The notes beneath the pieces are model-generated. The model was not told where the DNA came from. It did not search any database and saw only the letters and a program-made list of their open reading frames with translations. From contig JAUKTV010000008.1 in the NCBI GenBank assembly GCA_030549205.1, positions 1,116,001 to 1,180,000 on the forward strand: 64,000 nucleotides of DNA, read 5' to 3'. Source of the DNA: Apiosordaria backusii (taxonomy: Eukaryota > Ascomycota > Sordariomycetes > Sordariales > Lasiosphaeriaceae). Both the position numbers and the translations under genes were made by a program. Numbering within the stretch: position 1 is the first letter of the stretch; each line of letters starts with the position of its first letter. Below are positions 44,831-57,319 of this stretch, piece after piece.

Positions 44831-47095
44831 CTATTTAACCTTACTCATAATCGTCTCCGGCCCTCTAACCACATCCATCTGCGCCGCCCTCGCCTTCACC
44901 GCATTCAACATGCTCCTCTCAAAGTCGTCCCGCGACCTCAGCACCGCCTCCACCCAGCTAATCTGCAAATCCCAGTACGCCGTCTTGAAGCTGGCAAACG
45001 TGTCCGGAATAGCCTCCTTCTCCACCGTCAACAACTGCAAAAACGCCTCCGTCACCCGCCACGTCTCCTTGATGGCGTTGCCCACGTCTGGATTTGGCAG
45101 GCTATTAAAGAACTCAAAGGCCGTCGACAAGTCGTCAAAGATCTTGTCCTGGAACTGATCCGTCCGCCTGAACTTGGCACCCTTGTTTCGGACTGATGAC
45201 AGATACCGCACCAGTAGCTCATCGGCGAAAATCTCAATAAAAATGTCCACCAGAGAGTGGTGCAACACCATCCGGTAATCGCTGACGTATTCCTCAAACG
45301 TGGCAATCATCCTCGCCATGGCCGTGGTGGTATACCACTTCGGCGTGAAGAAATCGGGCATCACCGCCTTGAAGTCAACGCTGAACACCAGCTGGGCAAA
45401 CTTGGCCATGCACCACGTGCTCAGATCAACGTAACCATCTCTCAAGGCGGCAACCTCTCCCTCGGCTCGGTCCATATACTGCGGCGTGACGAGCGGGCTA
45501 AACTTCTTCTTAAAATCGGACAGGTACGCCAGCCGCCCTTCTTCCTCGTTGTCGTCGATGCAGGCTATCTGATCGTTTGCCGTGGCCACCAGCCAGTCCT
45601 GTAATGGTTGGAACCCTTCGAGGTCTCCAATCTTGTCGTTTTCATACCGCGATGACTCATCCTCGAGCATCTTTTGCCATGCCTGCTGCCGTTGCCGTAA
45701 CCGTTGAAACATGGCATCCACCACACCCTCCACCACATCCGCTCTCTTCGAGTTCGCCGCCGCCTCCAACTGCTCCCTCAGCATCCTCCAAAGATCAATC
45801 AGATTCTTGTTCCGAAAATACCCATACTCATCCGTCTCCAAATTCCCCCCATCCACCCCCCTCTCCGCAAAATCTTTCCTCTCCGCCACCCAAATCCGAT
45901 CAATCCACTCGTCCAAAAACTTGATAATCAACTGCCTGAAATCCCTCACCAGCTCCGTCTCCCTGTTATCAATAACCTGCACCCCCAGCTCCTCCTGCTT
46001 AAACCCCAACTTCAGCATCTTCCTATAATACTTCTCCGGCCACCCCACAATCTCCAACGTATGACTACTACTCGTCTCGGGATCCTCCACAATCCCAATC
46101 AAAAAATCATGCATCATCTCATGAAAAATCCCCGCCCACGTCCTAAAAATCCTCCACTTCCTCGGCATCAACTGCACCATCCCCAGCTTAACCGTATTCA
46201 AATCATTAAAATACCACCTCAAGCTCTTCTCCAACCCCCCCGGATCCTCCATAAACTCCTGCCTCGACTTCTCAAACTGCGGCACCGCCGCATCCTTGAC
46301 ACACTCCAAAAACCTCTCCTTATACCCCCTCACCGTCTTCGCCCCATCCGTTATACTCTGAAACCTCGTCGCCATCTCCCTATGATCCTTCAGCGCCTCC
46401 TGCAGCGCCATCACCCTCTGATCGCTCTTCTCCTCCGCCTCTATTATCAACGCAAACCTCACAACCAAGCTCTCATTCCCGGCTTGCACCAACGTGATCA
46501 AACTCATGGCAATCAACTCAATCCGTTCATCAAACAACCGTATCACCCCGTCCAACCTCGCAAAGTAATCCTCCAGCGTCACACCCAGTCCTGGATCATC
46601 ACCCCGGGATATCTGCTCCATCGCATCATCCCTTATATTCCTCAGCCTCGTCAACTCAAAGTGAATCTTTAACAAATTCGGCATTTGCTCATAGTCTGAT
46701 TCGTCCTCTCTGAGCATCTCCTCTACTTCGCCCACTCGCTCTGCGAAACCTTCCAGGTTCCGCCTCATTGTCTCTACAGCATTGAAATTCCTATGCGCCT
46801 GAGACACGAGGTTGATGGTGGCAAAATCAGTGCCCGTGATTTGGTTCTGTGATTCAGAGGCAATCTTGTCGATTTTGATCATTTCCTCTTTGATCGACTG
46901 AAGGGTTTTTTGCGAGTCCGACAGGTGCGACATGCCGGATTGGGTTGTCTCGAGCTGATCCCGCAGGCCGGCGCGGAGCTGGGAGTCAATCAAGGACTTT
47001 TTGCGGGCGAATTCGGTTTTGAGGGCGGAGAGCTTGTCGAAGAGGTCGTCGGGGTGGCGGAGGAGGGTGGCGAGGTGGACGGGGGGGATGTCCAT
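44831..47095 (-). CDS. SEC6: Exocyst complex component SEC6
   Basis: Single exon, 754 residues, the normal Sec6 length. Sec6 is a core subunit of the exocyst, which tethers secretory vesicles to the plasma membrane at hyphal tips. The N-terminal coiled coil (about 20-110), the helical-rod domain with RWYFNDL, EYGYFRNKN and DLWRMLREQ, and the C-terminal helices (FFTPKWYT; HSLVDIFIEIFADELLVRYL) match the family. An in-frame ATG nine codons upstream exists; the second (MDIPPVHLATLL, A-rich context) was chosen as the conserved start. Confidence 0.95.
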   Translation of the reverse strand: MDIPPVHLATLLRHPDDLFDKLSALKTEFARKKSLIDSQLRAGLRDQLETTQSGMSHLSDSQKTLQSIKEEMIKIDKIASESQNQITGTDFATINLVSQAHRNFNAVETMRRNLEGFAERVGEVEEMLREDESDYEQMPNLLKIHFELTRLRNIRDDAMEQISRGDDPGLGVTLEDYFARLDGVIRLFDERIELIAMSLITLVQAGNESLVVRFALIIEAEEKSDQRVMALQEALKDHREMATRFQSITDGAKTVRGYKERFLECVKDAAVPQFEKSRQEFMEDPGGLEKSLRWYFNDLNTVKLGMVQLMPRKWRIFRTWAGIFHEMMHDFLIGIVEDPETSSSHTLEIVGWPEKYYRKMLKLGFKQEELGVQVIDNRETELVRDFRQLIIKFLDEWIDRIWVAERKDFAERGVDGGNLETDEYGYFRNKNLIDLWRMLREQLEAAANSKRADVVEGVVDAMFQRLRQRQQAWQKMLEDESSRYENDKIGDLEGFQPLQDWLVATANDQIACIDDNEEEGRLAYLSDFKKKFSPLVTPQYMDRAEGEVAALRDGYVDLSTWCMAKFAQLVFSVDFKAVMPDFFTPKWYTTTAMARMIATFEEYVSDYRMVLHHSLVDIFIEIFADELLVRYLSSVRNKGAKFRRTDQFQDKIFDDLSTAFEFFNSLPNPDVGNAIKETWRVTEAFLQLLTVEKEAIPDTFASFKTAYWDLQISWVEAVLRSRDDFERSMLNAVKARAAQMDVVRGPETIMSKVK

Positions 47096-48155
47096 TTTGA
47101 CTTTGTGTGTGTGATTATTCAAGGGGATTCGGAGGGTGGTGTGGTTCGGTGGTTATGGAAGGAGGCCGAGGGGTGGTTCGGTGGTGGTGGTTCGGGGGTG
47201 GTGGTCTGTGAGGGCGGACGCATCAATCGGTCTAATCGGAGGGCTTCTGGGGGGTACCAATCCAGGGTACGGGTATCTTGTCGTCAATCGTCAATGTCTT
47301 TGGTCGATAACGGCGCGGTGATATGTTGTTGTGGTTGCGGGGCAATGCGAGGCCAAGGTATTGTGGATGTTTGGGGATGGCTCGTAGCCTTGCAGGTGCG
47401 ACAGGGGAAGAGCTTCTGGAATGCGGCTGTGGCCCGTGCGTCGAGCTTGCCGCAGAAGAGCTTCAGCGATGAGAATGCCAACAGTTAAAGGCACATTGGG
47501 GAGAAGATTACTAGAACAAAATGATAGTTAAATACTTGAAGTTCTATATGTAAGTCTGGAACCGTTAAAGTGTGATGTCGCAAGCCTATACTAGCATGTT
47601 GCCGGGCAAATGTATGATGAAGATTACTGTATTCTGGTACCCCATCAGTGCCAACGTCATAGGAAGCTAGACACTCAAGAGTTGCTCTCATCAGCCTCCA
47701 TGTGTCCTGTCGTGTGCCCCGAATATATCTGTACTCTGTTAGCTCTTAAGATCGAATGCTCCGGCCTCGCAGAACAGAAGATGCCCTTGAGGCTTCTAGA
47801 TGTTATCCCGCCTACCACTTGAAAATGCGTGTGATAACTAGAGGCCAGTGATAGCACTCTCCAGCTATCGAAACGAGGATTTAAAATTCAACAAACGCCA
47901 TCAACAGCTCATATTCACAGCAACCCCAAATCACAACCCTCTCACCACCCCCTCATCACCCAAAGCAAATTTCACCAAATCATCTTTCAACCCAAATAAA
48001 AAGACCACCAGCGTTGTATAATCTATCGGGTCTAACCACGCCCTTCTCATCGAGGCGCGTATCATATACAATTCCCTCCCCTTCTTCCCTTTTCCCTCTC
48101 ACATCAATTCCCTGCTTCCATGTTACCCATTCTTTCCTATTTCCCGAGTAACCGT
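47096..48155. other. Intergenic region SEC6 / COX8
   Basis: About 1.06 kb. G/T-rich near the SEC6 start, AT-richer towards COX8. No supported gene or RNA. Confidence 0.45.
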
Positions 48156-48454
48156 TTACTTCGCAGGGTGGTAGGTTTGCCAGACTATCCTCCTTGTCAG
48201 CCCCAAGTCCTCTTCCAAAGTTTTCCCACCATAGATAACTCACCGGCAATACCGAAAGGCAGACCAAAGCCAACAGCGCAGTAAGTCCAGTACTTGATCG
48301 CGAATCCCTTCTTGCGGGGGTTGAAGGGGATGTTGGACAGGGGGCCCTCGGGGTAGTGGTAAGGGGACGACAGCTGGGCGCGGGTGGTCGAGAAGCCGCG
48401 GCGGGCGACCGCCTGGCGGAGGACGGGGGAGGAGAGAGTGCGGGCGGCGATCAT
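48156..48454 (-). CDS. COX8: Cytochrome c oxidase subunit VIII (mammalian VIIc-type)
   Basis: Small inner-membrane subunit of complex IV. Two exons, 48454-48244 and 48184-48156, with a 59-nt intron (GTGAGT, CTGAC, TAG), encode 79 residues. An Arg/Ser/Thr-rich mitochondrial presequence (about 1-27, ending RRGFSTTRA) precedes the family signature YHYPEGPLSNIPFNPRKKG and one transmembrane helix (TYCAVGFGLPFGIAVWQTY). The second exon supplies only the last ten codons including the stop (VWQTYHPAK). Confidence 0.92.
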
Positions 48455-48871
48455 CTTTTCGGAGGGAAAGAGGTAAACAACTCAATTAGCTTTGGTCAAT
48501 TGGGAGGTTGAGAGCTGGGTGTCGACGTCGTGATTGAGGTGCTCGGGAAGGGGGATCTCATGATATGGTATAGGTAGGGACTCACTTTGAAGACTATGAC
48601 GGAGTGGAGAGCTTTGCTACTGTCGTCATCAAAGAGGGAGGAGATATTGAAGTTGGAATTGCCTGTGCCTGTGACGTTCCACACCTACTTCGGGATTGAT
48701 TGCGGGAGCTCGGGCCAACTGCGGAAGAAGTGGTGTGACTGTTGCGCTAACATGTGGGGGATTTCTTACCGAGGGCCTTATATAAGCAAAACCTCGTTCT
48801 TAACATGAATATCAACTTCAATCTTTAAGAAGTATTTAAAACAAATGTCTATTATTCTTATGGTATCATAT
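48455..48871. other. COX8 upstream region
   Basis: 417 bases between the COX8 start and the glutathione reductase stop, both on the minus strand. A palindromic TATATAAG lies near 48779-48787, about 330 bases from COX8; its significance is unclear. Confidence 0.4.
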
Positions 48872-51000
<2,129 letters not shown>

Positions 51001-52461
51001 ATGACCACCACCAAACTCACCCTCCCCGGGAAAATCACCGTCGCCCATCTCCAAGCCCTCTGCTCCTCCACCGGCCTCCCCCAAGCCGGTTCCAAATCAG
51101 TCATCCAGCAAAACCTCCGTCAAGCCGCCCAGTCCGTCCAGCACATCCCCGACAATGCCCGCATCCTCAGCATCGACCTCGGCCTCAAGAACTTCGCCTT
51201 CAGCCTTCTCACCCCAGCTCCAAGTCCCTCCAAAACAACACCTTTACCAGTCCCCTCCGACATCCAGACAACCTCGCAGGCTCTACTCCCCCCAATCAAC
51301 CTCCACACCTGGAACCACCTCGACCTAACAACCCCGCTCCCATCTCAAAATGATACCTCCCCCTCTACCTCCCCCCCAGAACCAATCCAATTCACCCCCA
51401 CCTCCCTCTCCTCCCTAACCTACTCCCTCATCTCAAACTACCTCCTCCCCCTGAAACCAACCCACATCCTCATCGAACGCCAACGCTTTCGCACAGGCAA
51501 CGCCTCCAACATTTTTGAGTGGACCATCAGAGTCAATACTTTGGAGGCAATGCTCCACGCTTGTTTCGCCACCCTCAAAGGCGTCAATTTGTTCAATGGC
51601 ACTGTCATCTCCATCTCGCCCAAAACTGTAGCGGGGTATTTATTCCCCAACCCTGGCAAAACCTCTTCGGAGGAGACAGAAACGGGGAAGAGAAAGACAC
51701 TCAACCCGTATCAGATAATGAAAGCCAACAAAGTGAGCATGCTAGGGGAGTGGTTACAGCAGGGGAAACTGATCAAACCCAAAGAGCAAGGAGCGGAGAT
51801 GGCTCATGGTTTTCTCTCAGCGTGGAAAGCAAAGGGGACAAGGAAAAAGAAGGGTGAGGAGGTGTTGGGGCCAGGGGTGAAGTTGGATGATTTGAGTGAT
51901 TCGGTGTTGCAGGGAATGGTCTGGTTGCAGTGGCAGAGGAATTTGGAGGGGTTGAAGGGCGTGGGTTTTGGGGAGGGGGTGGAAACGGGGGCTGAGAAGG
52001 CGGTGAAGATGGTGAAAAGGGGGACGGGGAGGATAAAGGATGTTGATGTGAGGGAGCAGAGGGAGGGAGAGGTGAAAGTTGGGGCTGTAATTGAGAAGAA
52101 GAAGTCAGGGAGGAGGAAAAAGATAGAGGCTCAGGAAGAGGCTGAGGAAAGTGTTGTGTTGGACACTCCAAAGAAGACTCGCGGCCGGCGGAAAAAGGCC
52201 GACGCTCTTGAGGAGGCGATTGAGGATCTTGAAGAGGCGATTGAGGACCTTGAAGAGGCGGAGCCCGAGCCGGTGAAAAAGCGGGCTGGCCGACCCAAGA
52301 AGGCTCCAGCCCAGGATGAGGCTGATGATGTTGCTGTGGTGGAGGCGGAAGTAAAGAAGAAGGGTCGTGGTCGACCAAAGAAAGTCACAGCGCAAGAGGC
52401 TGATGAAGTTAATGTGGCAGAGGCTGAGATGGAAAAGGGCGACGATGTTGTCTTGATATAA
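51001..52461 (+). CDS. CCE1: Mitochondrial Holliday-junction resolvase CCE1/Ydc2 with C-terminal AT-hooks
   Basis: Single exon, 486 residues. An N-terminal SAP-like DNA-binding motif (about 10-45) precedes the RNase-H-fold resolvase core with its acidic residues: Asp59 in LSIDLGLKN, Glu in HILIERQRFRTG, and the paired Asp in KLDDLSDSVLQGMVWLQW. Family members resolve recombination junctions in mitochondrial DNA. After about residue 365 there is an unusual basic/acidic extension with several AT-hook-like cores (TRGRRKK, RAGRPKK, GRGRPKK) separated by Glu-rich spacers, including a 7-residue tandem repeat (EAIEDLE x2). The core call is strong; the extension is lineage-specific. Confidence 0.88.
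   Translation: MTTTKLTLPGKITVAHLQALCSSTGLPQAGSKSVIQQNLRQAAQSVQHIPDNARILSIDLGLKNFAFSLLTPAPSPSKTTPLPVPSDIQTTSQALLPPINLHTWNHLDLTTPLPSQNDTSPSTSPPEPIQFTPTSLSSLTYSLISNYLLPLKPTHILIERQRFRTGNASNIFEWTIRVNTLEAMLHACFATLKGVNLFNGTVISISPKTVAGYLFPNPGKTSSEETETGKRKTLNPYQIMKANKVSMLGEWLQQGKLIKPKEQGAEMAHGFLSAWKAKGTRKKKGEEVLGPGVKLDDLSDSVLQGMVWLQWQRNLEGLKGVGFGEGVETGAEKAVKMVKRGTGRIKDVDVREQREGEVKVGAVIEKKKSGRRKKIEAQEEAEESVVLDTPKKTRGRRKKADALEEAIEDLEEAIEDLEEAEPEPVKKRAGRPKKAPAQDEADDVAVVEAEVKKKGRGRPKKVTAQEADEVNVAEAEMEKGDDVVLI
52213..52254 (+). repeat. 21-bp in-frame tandem repeat in CCE1
   Basis: Two copies of a 21-nt unit encoding EAIEDLE, differing at one synonymous position, between AT-hook-like motifs. Confidence 0.9.
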
Positions 52462-53241
52462 AATATAACGTCTGTATGCTTCTGGCCAACAGCTGCATAT
52501 GAGTCCCTTGATCACGTTCTGTCCATGAGGAACTCAGTGACGGCCCGTAAGCGGCGATGGTCACGGTGTCGTGCTCAGAGCGATCTCTGTGCTGGTCCGT
52601 CCACAGCTGTTGCCCCGTGCCCTGTCAACGATGTTATTGTCCCCTTACCTCTCAGTAAGACCAGTCAAACATGGCTCCACTTACGGACGATACTATTCAG
52701 CAGCTGGGATAAAATTGACTGATAAAGCTTCACAGGCCCACAATATATCTAATGTTCCTGCTTACAACACCTCCGTTTGCCCACGATACCTAGTTCCGCT
52801 TGCTCACCGTGTATTTCATCAAAGCTTGGATTAAGCCTAGGTGAAGCTACGACGAAAATAAGTTGAGTGGAGTGTTGGGGAGCTAAGACCAAAAAGCAAA
52901 TGTTTCATGGATCATTTGACTATCGTCCACGCTCTGTCCAAAAAGGATCAGACAGTGGTGATCTGCTCAGGTTGGGCGGAGATAAGCACTGTGTCGTGCT
53001 TCCTCGGTCCTTTGTTCTTTTCCAACTCCTTATCAGAGAGTCTCTGATACATGTTCTAGTTCCTTCCCGGTTCTCGTTGCTCCTTCCCCTATCTCTCTAG
53101 ATAAACTGCCCAGCGGCACATGGTGAATTCCGCTACAATATTCTAGACTACGCACGCTGATTCAAACGCCAAAAGAAACACCAAAACCCCCCACCCCCAA
53201 CCTCTCCTACAAAACAAAGACCCAACAAAACAGCAAACGCC
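52462..53241. other. Intergenic region CCE1 / pseudogene
   Basis: About 780 bases with only short unsupported frames. Confidence 0.4.
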
Positions 53242-53996
53242 TCATTCCTCCGCCTCCTCCTCCTCATCCACATTCAAACCCACCCTCAGTTCCCCAAGCT
53301 TCCCTCTATACACCTCCACCACAGCCCTCGCCTCCTCCAAATCCTCCCCCACCTTCTTCTTCACCTCCGCGCTCGACCGCTTCCCCTTCTTCTTCTTCGT
53401 AAGCCGCTAAAGCTCCGCCAGCTTCTTTTCCAACCTCTCCTTCAGCAACTTTCTCAAGTCATTCGCCGCCTTCTCAACCTTGAGATCCTCTCTGTGATAC
53501 CTCCTCCTCACTATCTCGAGAACCACCTCTTCTTCCTTGTCGCAAGACTCGGCCGTCGCGTGTCTGATCCCCATTTCATCTTGCCCCTCGTCCTCCGCTT
53601 GCTTGCGGATTCGCTTGGTGTTCTCCCTGGCCGCCCGATATTCTTTAATCAACTGCGAGCACCCCCCGGCGCTCACTCAGCCCCATTCACCACTCTCTCC
53701 AAGTCTTTCGTGTCGACCCCAGCCTTCTTTAGCTTGGCAATCACAACCCGCGGATGCTCTATGTTATTTCACCCACTCAAGGGCAACAAGCCCAGTGATC
53801 GAGTCCTGTTGATCTCATCTTTTGACAACACCTTTTCGTAATACAACTTGCAAAACCCCGCGTCAGGGCGTCGGAAGCGTTCCGGTGCCCTGGTGGCTTG
53901 AACTGGCAAGCTCGCTTCGATCGGTCGGATCTCGGCGATGGCGTTCGCCCTCTCGGGCTTCGTGATGGTGCGATTAATTAGTTCGTGAAAGTGAGG
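53242..53996 (-). pseudogene. Decayed gene, Lys/Glu-rich coiled-coil protein
   Basis: On the minus strand one frame reads protein-like from 53996 (HELINRTITKPERANAIAEI ... FCKLYYEKVLSKDE). It meets TGA after GLLPLSG, continues (EHPRVVIAKLKKAGVDTKDL), meets another TGA near 53682 and needs a frame change into a charged coiled-coil stretch (EYRAARENTKRIRKQ ... KLLKERLEKKLAEL). An in-frame TAG at 53407 follows, then LTKKKKGKRSSAEVKKKVGEDLEEA to TGA at 53242. At least three disablements make this a likely pseudogene. I do not recognise the family. Confidence 0.5.
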
Positions 53997-54661
53997 CTAT
54001 TTGCAGAGGTATCGGTCGCAGTCGCAGCTACCATTTGATACAGTGGTCCATTAGTTGAACTAATAGGTCAGAAGAAAGTGTGGAAAAAGGTGATGAATTG
54101 CAAAATTGAGTCTGTCAAACAGTGCCCCTGAAGTAGAATGCGTGAAGTGGTGCTCAGAAAGCCGCTGTTAAGGGGACTCGAATGTACCACGCTAAACGAA
54201 CAAACCACGTCAGTGGTGTACTTTATTATTCTGCACTACACTACACTACACCCCCCCAGCAAATCACATTCATCTCCCTAGAGACAACCAAGGCTCTCTC
54301 AACTTCTTTGTCTAAATCCCGAAACAATTTTCCTATCAATTCCATACAATTCATTGTCAAAAAGTACACTGACAGGCGAGAGGGTGATGCTCCAAGGTAA
54401 CCCTGCGCCACGCTACCAAAAATGCCTATTAAAGGTGTGTAGTACGAGTAGTAGTAATAATAGTAATGCAATGCCCCCCTTCTGCCATCTTAGGGATCCT
54501 CTTCTCTTCTCTCTTTCGTCTCGTCTTTCCCCCTCCCATTCCATTGGGCAGGCCTATACCTCAGCCATATCCCAGTTTACCACCCCTTCTTAGCTCACAT
54601 CCCGTTGCTGTGCTTTCTGCTTCACACGTGGCGTCCTGTTTTGTCTCGACGGCAGTTGGAA
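53997..54661. other. Intergenic region upstream of pseudogene
   Basis: 665 bases. It contains short TA/TAG-type microsatellites (ACTACACTACACT at 54235-54248; TAGTAGTAATAATAGTAATG near 54450). No gene was seen. Confidence 0.45.
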
Positions 54662-57319
54662 CTAGAAAGCTGCCCCTAGCCCATTCTTCGACTGCCGCTT
54701 GCTGAACCGGTTGCGCTTCACATTTGTCGGATCTTCCAAGCTGCCTTGGCTCTTGCTGAGCTGGTTGCGGCCCGATCTGTCGCTGATGCTGTATCCTTCC
54801 GGGAAAGTCGCCCTTCCACCCATAGTGCTTGCCGGGCTGGACATTGAGGAGGACATGTCACCGAATCCATTTTCGCCGCTCGGGTTCTGTGAGAGGGCAA
54901 GGTCTTTTGCCCGCTGAAGGGAGTCTATCCAATCGTCGACGGAGAACTTAGCGCCCTCGTTCTGTGATGACTTGGGCTCCTCAAACTGGTAGTGTATACC
55001 GTTCTGGTGCATTAGTTAGCATGCAAACATTTCCCAATAAAAGAAGATCAGGAAACTCACCGTGTCGACACACCAAACCATCTGCCCTTTGGCGTCCAGC
55101 TGACTCCTCCACGTACAGTCTGGTGCTAGAAGCGAGATTTCCTGTTTCGATCGCTTTTCTTCTCCGCCAGCTGGGCAGAGCACAATGCGGCCGCTCGACG
55201 TGATCATCACAAGCCGCTGTCGCTTCTTGGTCGTGCTTCCCCCAAAAAAACGAGACAGCTTCTTGTGACCATCGCCCTCGCCTTTCCCGTGGGGGCTGTT
55301 TGGAATCGGGGATGATATCACCATCAAGTCGCCTAATTTCAGTATCCGTTCGTTATTCCTAGTCAGAACTGGCGACCATTCGATATCGAGCTGTGTTGGT
55401 GGTGGTAGCTCGGTGATAATCCTGGCTGGTCTCTGACCATTTGATTGCCCTTGAGGACTTCGAGATTGGGTGGTTTGTTGCTTTTGGGGGCTCGAGCCCA
55501 CCCCACCATTCAGCTGGATAATATTGGGCTCTTGGGTAGGTGGCACATACGGCCTCAATCGTGGCGCTTTCATCCTCCACAGCTCCTTGCCAAATTGCTG
55601 CCCGTCAAAGAACTCGTGGTTCTTGATATGTTCCACCGTGAGGCGCCGGTTGGGGTCCAGAACCAGGCATCTCTCTACCAGATCGCGCGCGGCAGGTGGG
55701 AATCCTGGAGGAAACTCGTAGTCCAAGGCGACGATCCTCTGAAACGTCAAGTACTCGGTAGCGCCCTTGAAAGGCGGCCGGCCCACGAGAAGCTGGTAGA
55801 TGATACACCCGAACGCCCATAGATCGCTGGGCTTCCCTGCAGACTTATCTGTCAAGAGCTCGGGGCTCACATACTCTGCCGTGCCGACAAAAGAAGTCGC
55901 CTTCTGTCCTTCCGACATGCCACCTTGGTTAGCGTCTTCTGGCGGCCTGGGTTCGCGGGGGTCTGGTAACAGCTTGGCGGTGCCAAAGTCGGTGATTTTC
56001 ACATGCATTTGATCATCGAGTAGCACATTCTCGGGTTTGAGATCACGGTGAATGACACCCCTCGAGTGCATGTAAGCGATGGCATCCAGAATCTGTGCAC
56101 CGTAAAATCTCGTGCACTCCACGTCAAAGGTCCCCGTCTTCTTCAAGACACCCAACAGCTCTCCTCCATTGCACAGGTCGAGTACATAGTAGAGCGACGC
56201 CTCGTCCTGAAACGTATAGTAAAGCCGAACGATACCCGGGTGGTCGGTCAGCCGGTTGAGCGTGTTCTTTTCAATGTTGACATATTTGATCTTTTTTTCC
56301 TTGATGATATGCTTCTTCTCGAGCACCTTGATGGCGTACTCTCGCAGGGTCTGGCGGTCGGTGGCAAAGTAAACGGTGCTGTAGGAACCCTCGCCAAGTA
56401 TTCTCCCAAACGAGAAGTCTCTAACTCCTTTCTTGACAGACTTGATCACCGTCCTCCCCTCGGCGTCAACCTCTCGCCTGAGACTGACCGCCGCACCTTT
56501 GTCTTTCCACTCTTCACTGCTGGCCATGGGCGGCATGTCCTGCACGTAACTCCCGGGTGGCGCATGGGGAATCCCCGCGATGGAAGCGTACCCCGTGCCC
56601 ATACCCTTAGAGCTCCTCCTAGGGGGCATCATACCGTTTCCACCGTTTCCGGGCTGGCTGGGGCTTGGGCCCGCGCGTTGAGAACGACTTGGCTCGCGTG
56701 ATGGAATATAAGCTGGGTTGTGCTGGTCGGATCTAGGCTCGTTCATCGCACCGTACATGGAAGATCGGGATGGTTCATTCCTCAAGTCAGCATAGGGTGT
56801 CGCTTGCTGGTCAAGCCCATGCCCAGGCCCAGCCTCAGGTGACACAGCTGGACCTCCGATAACACCAGGACCTGGCGACCGCCCTCCATTTCCAGCCTGA
56901 TAGGCTGCATATCTATCCGCCAGGTATGGATCGCTCGAGGCGGCTGAGTTGCCGAGTCCCCTGGCCGCGTTCAGATTGTTCTGCGCAGTCTTGAGAATGG
57001 CGGCAGCAGACTCGTACGTGTGCGGCGGTCGGGATGGCGAGTTCCTAGCCGTCGTTTGGTAGTCGAGTGCGTCAAGCGGAGTACGAGGAGGTGTGACCTC
57101 TGCGGTGCCCGGCGTTATGGGGCTTGGCTGTGATAATTGTTGCTGCTGCGGTTGTTGTTGTTGCTGTGACTGTTGCTGGTGATAGAAGTATTCTTGCTGC
57201 TGGGACTCGGCGGAAACATGAGGATCGTTCGATGCGTCCCGTGAGGGGTTTGGAGAATCATCGGGATTAGCAATCCGCAGACCGCCCAGGGCCCGAGACA
57301 AACTCAGATCGCCATTCAT
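54662..57319 (-). CDS. PDK1/Pkh-type AGC protein kinase with C-terminal PH domain
   Basis: Master AGC kinase that phosphorylates activation loops of other AGC kinases in sphingolipid and cell-wall signalling (yeast Pkh1/2). Exons 57319-55061 and 55003-54662, with a 57-nt intron (GTGAGT, CTAAC, CAG), give 866 residues. Residues 1-300 are disordered, with a poly-Gln block at about 48-62. The kinase domain is at about 301-575: GEGSYS loop, catalytic Lys in YAIKVLEKK, HRDLKPEN at about 424-431, DFG at 444, activation segment TSFVGTAEYVSPE. A PDK1-type PH domain follows at about 655-800 (ERILKLGDLMVIS; KRQRLVMITSSGRIVL), with a Ser-rich tail. Confidence 0.94.

Noticed and set aside
45704..46672. 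322-codon + strand frame
   Set aside because: Antisense to SEC6; Leu/His/Pro-rich composition typical of a reverse shadow.
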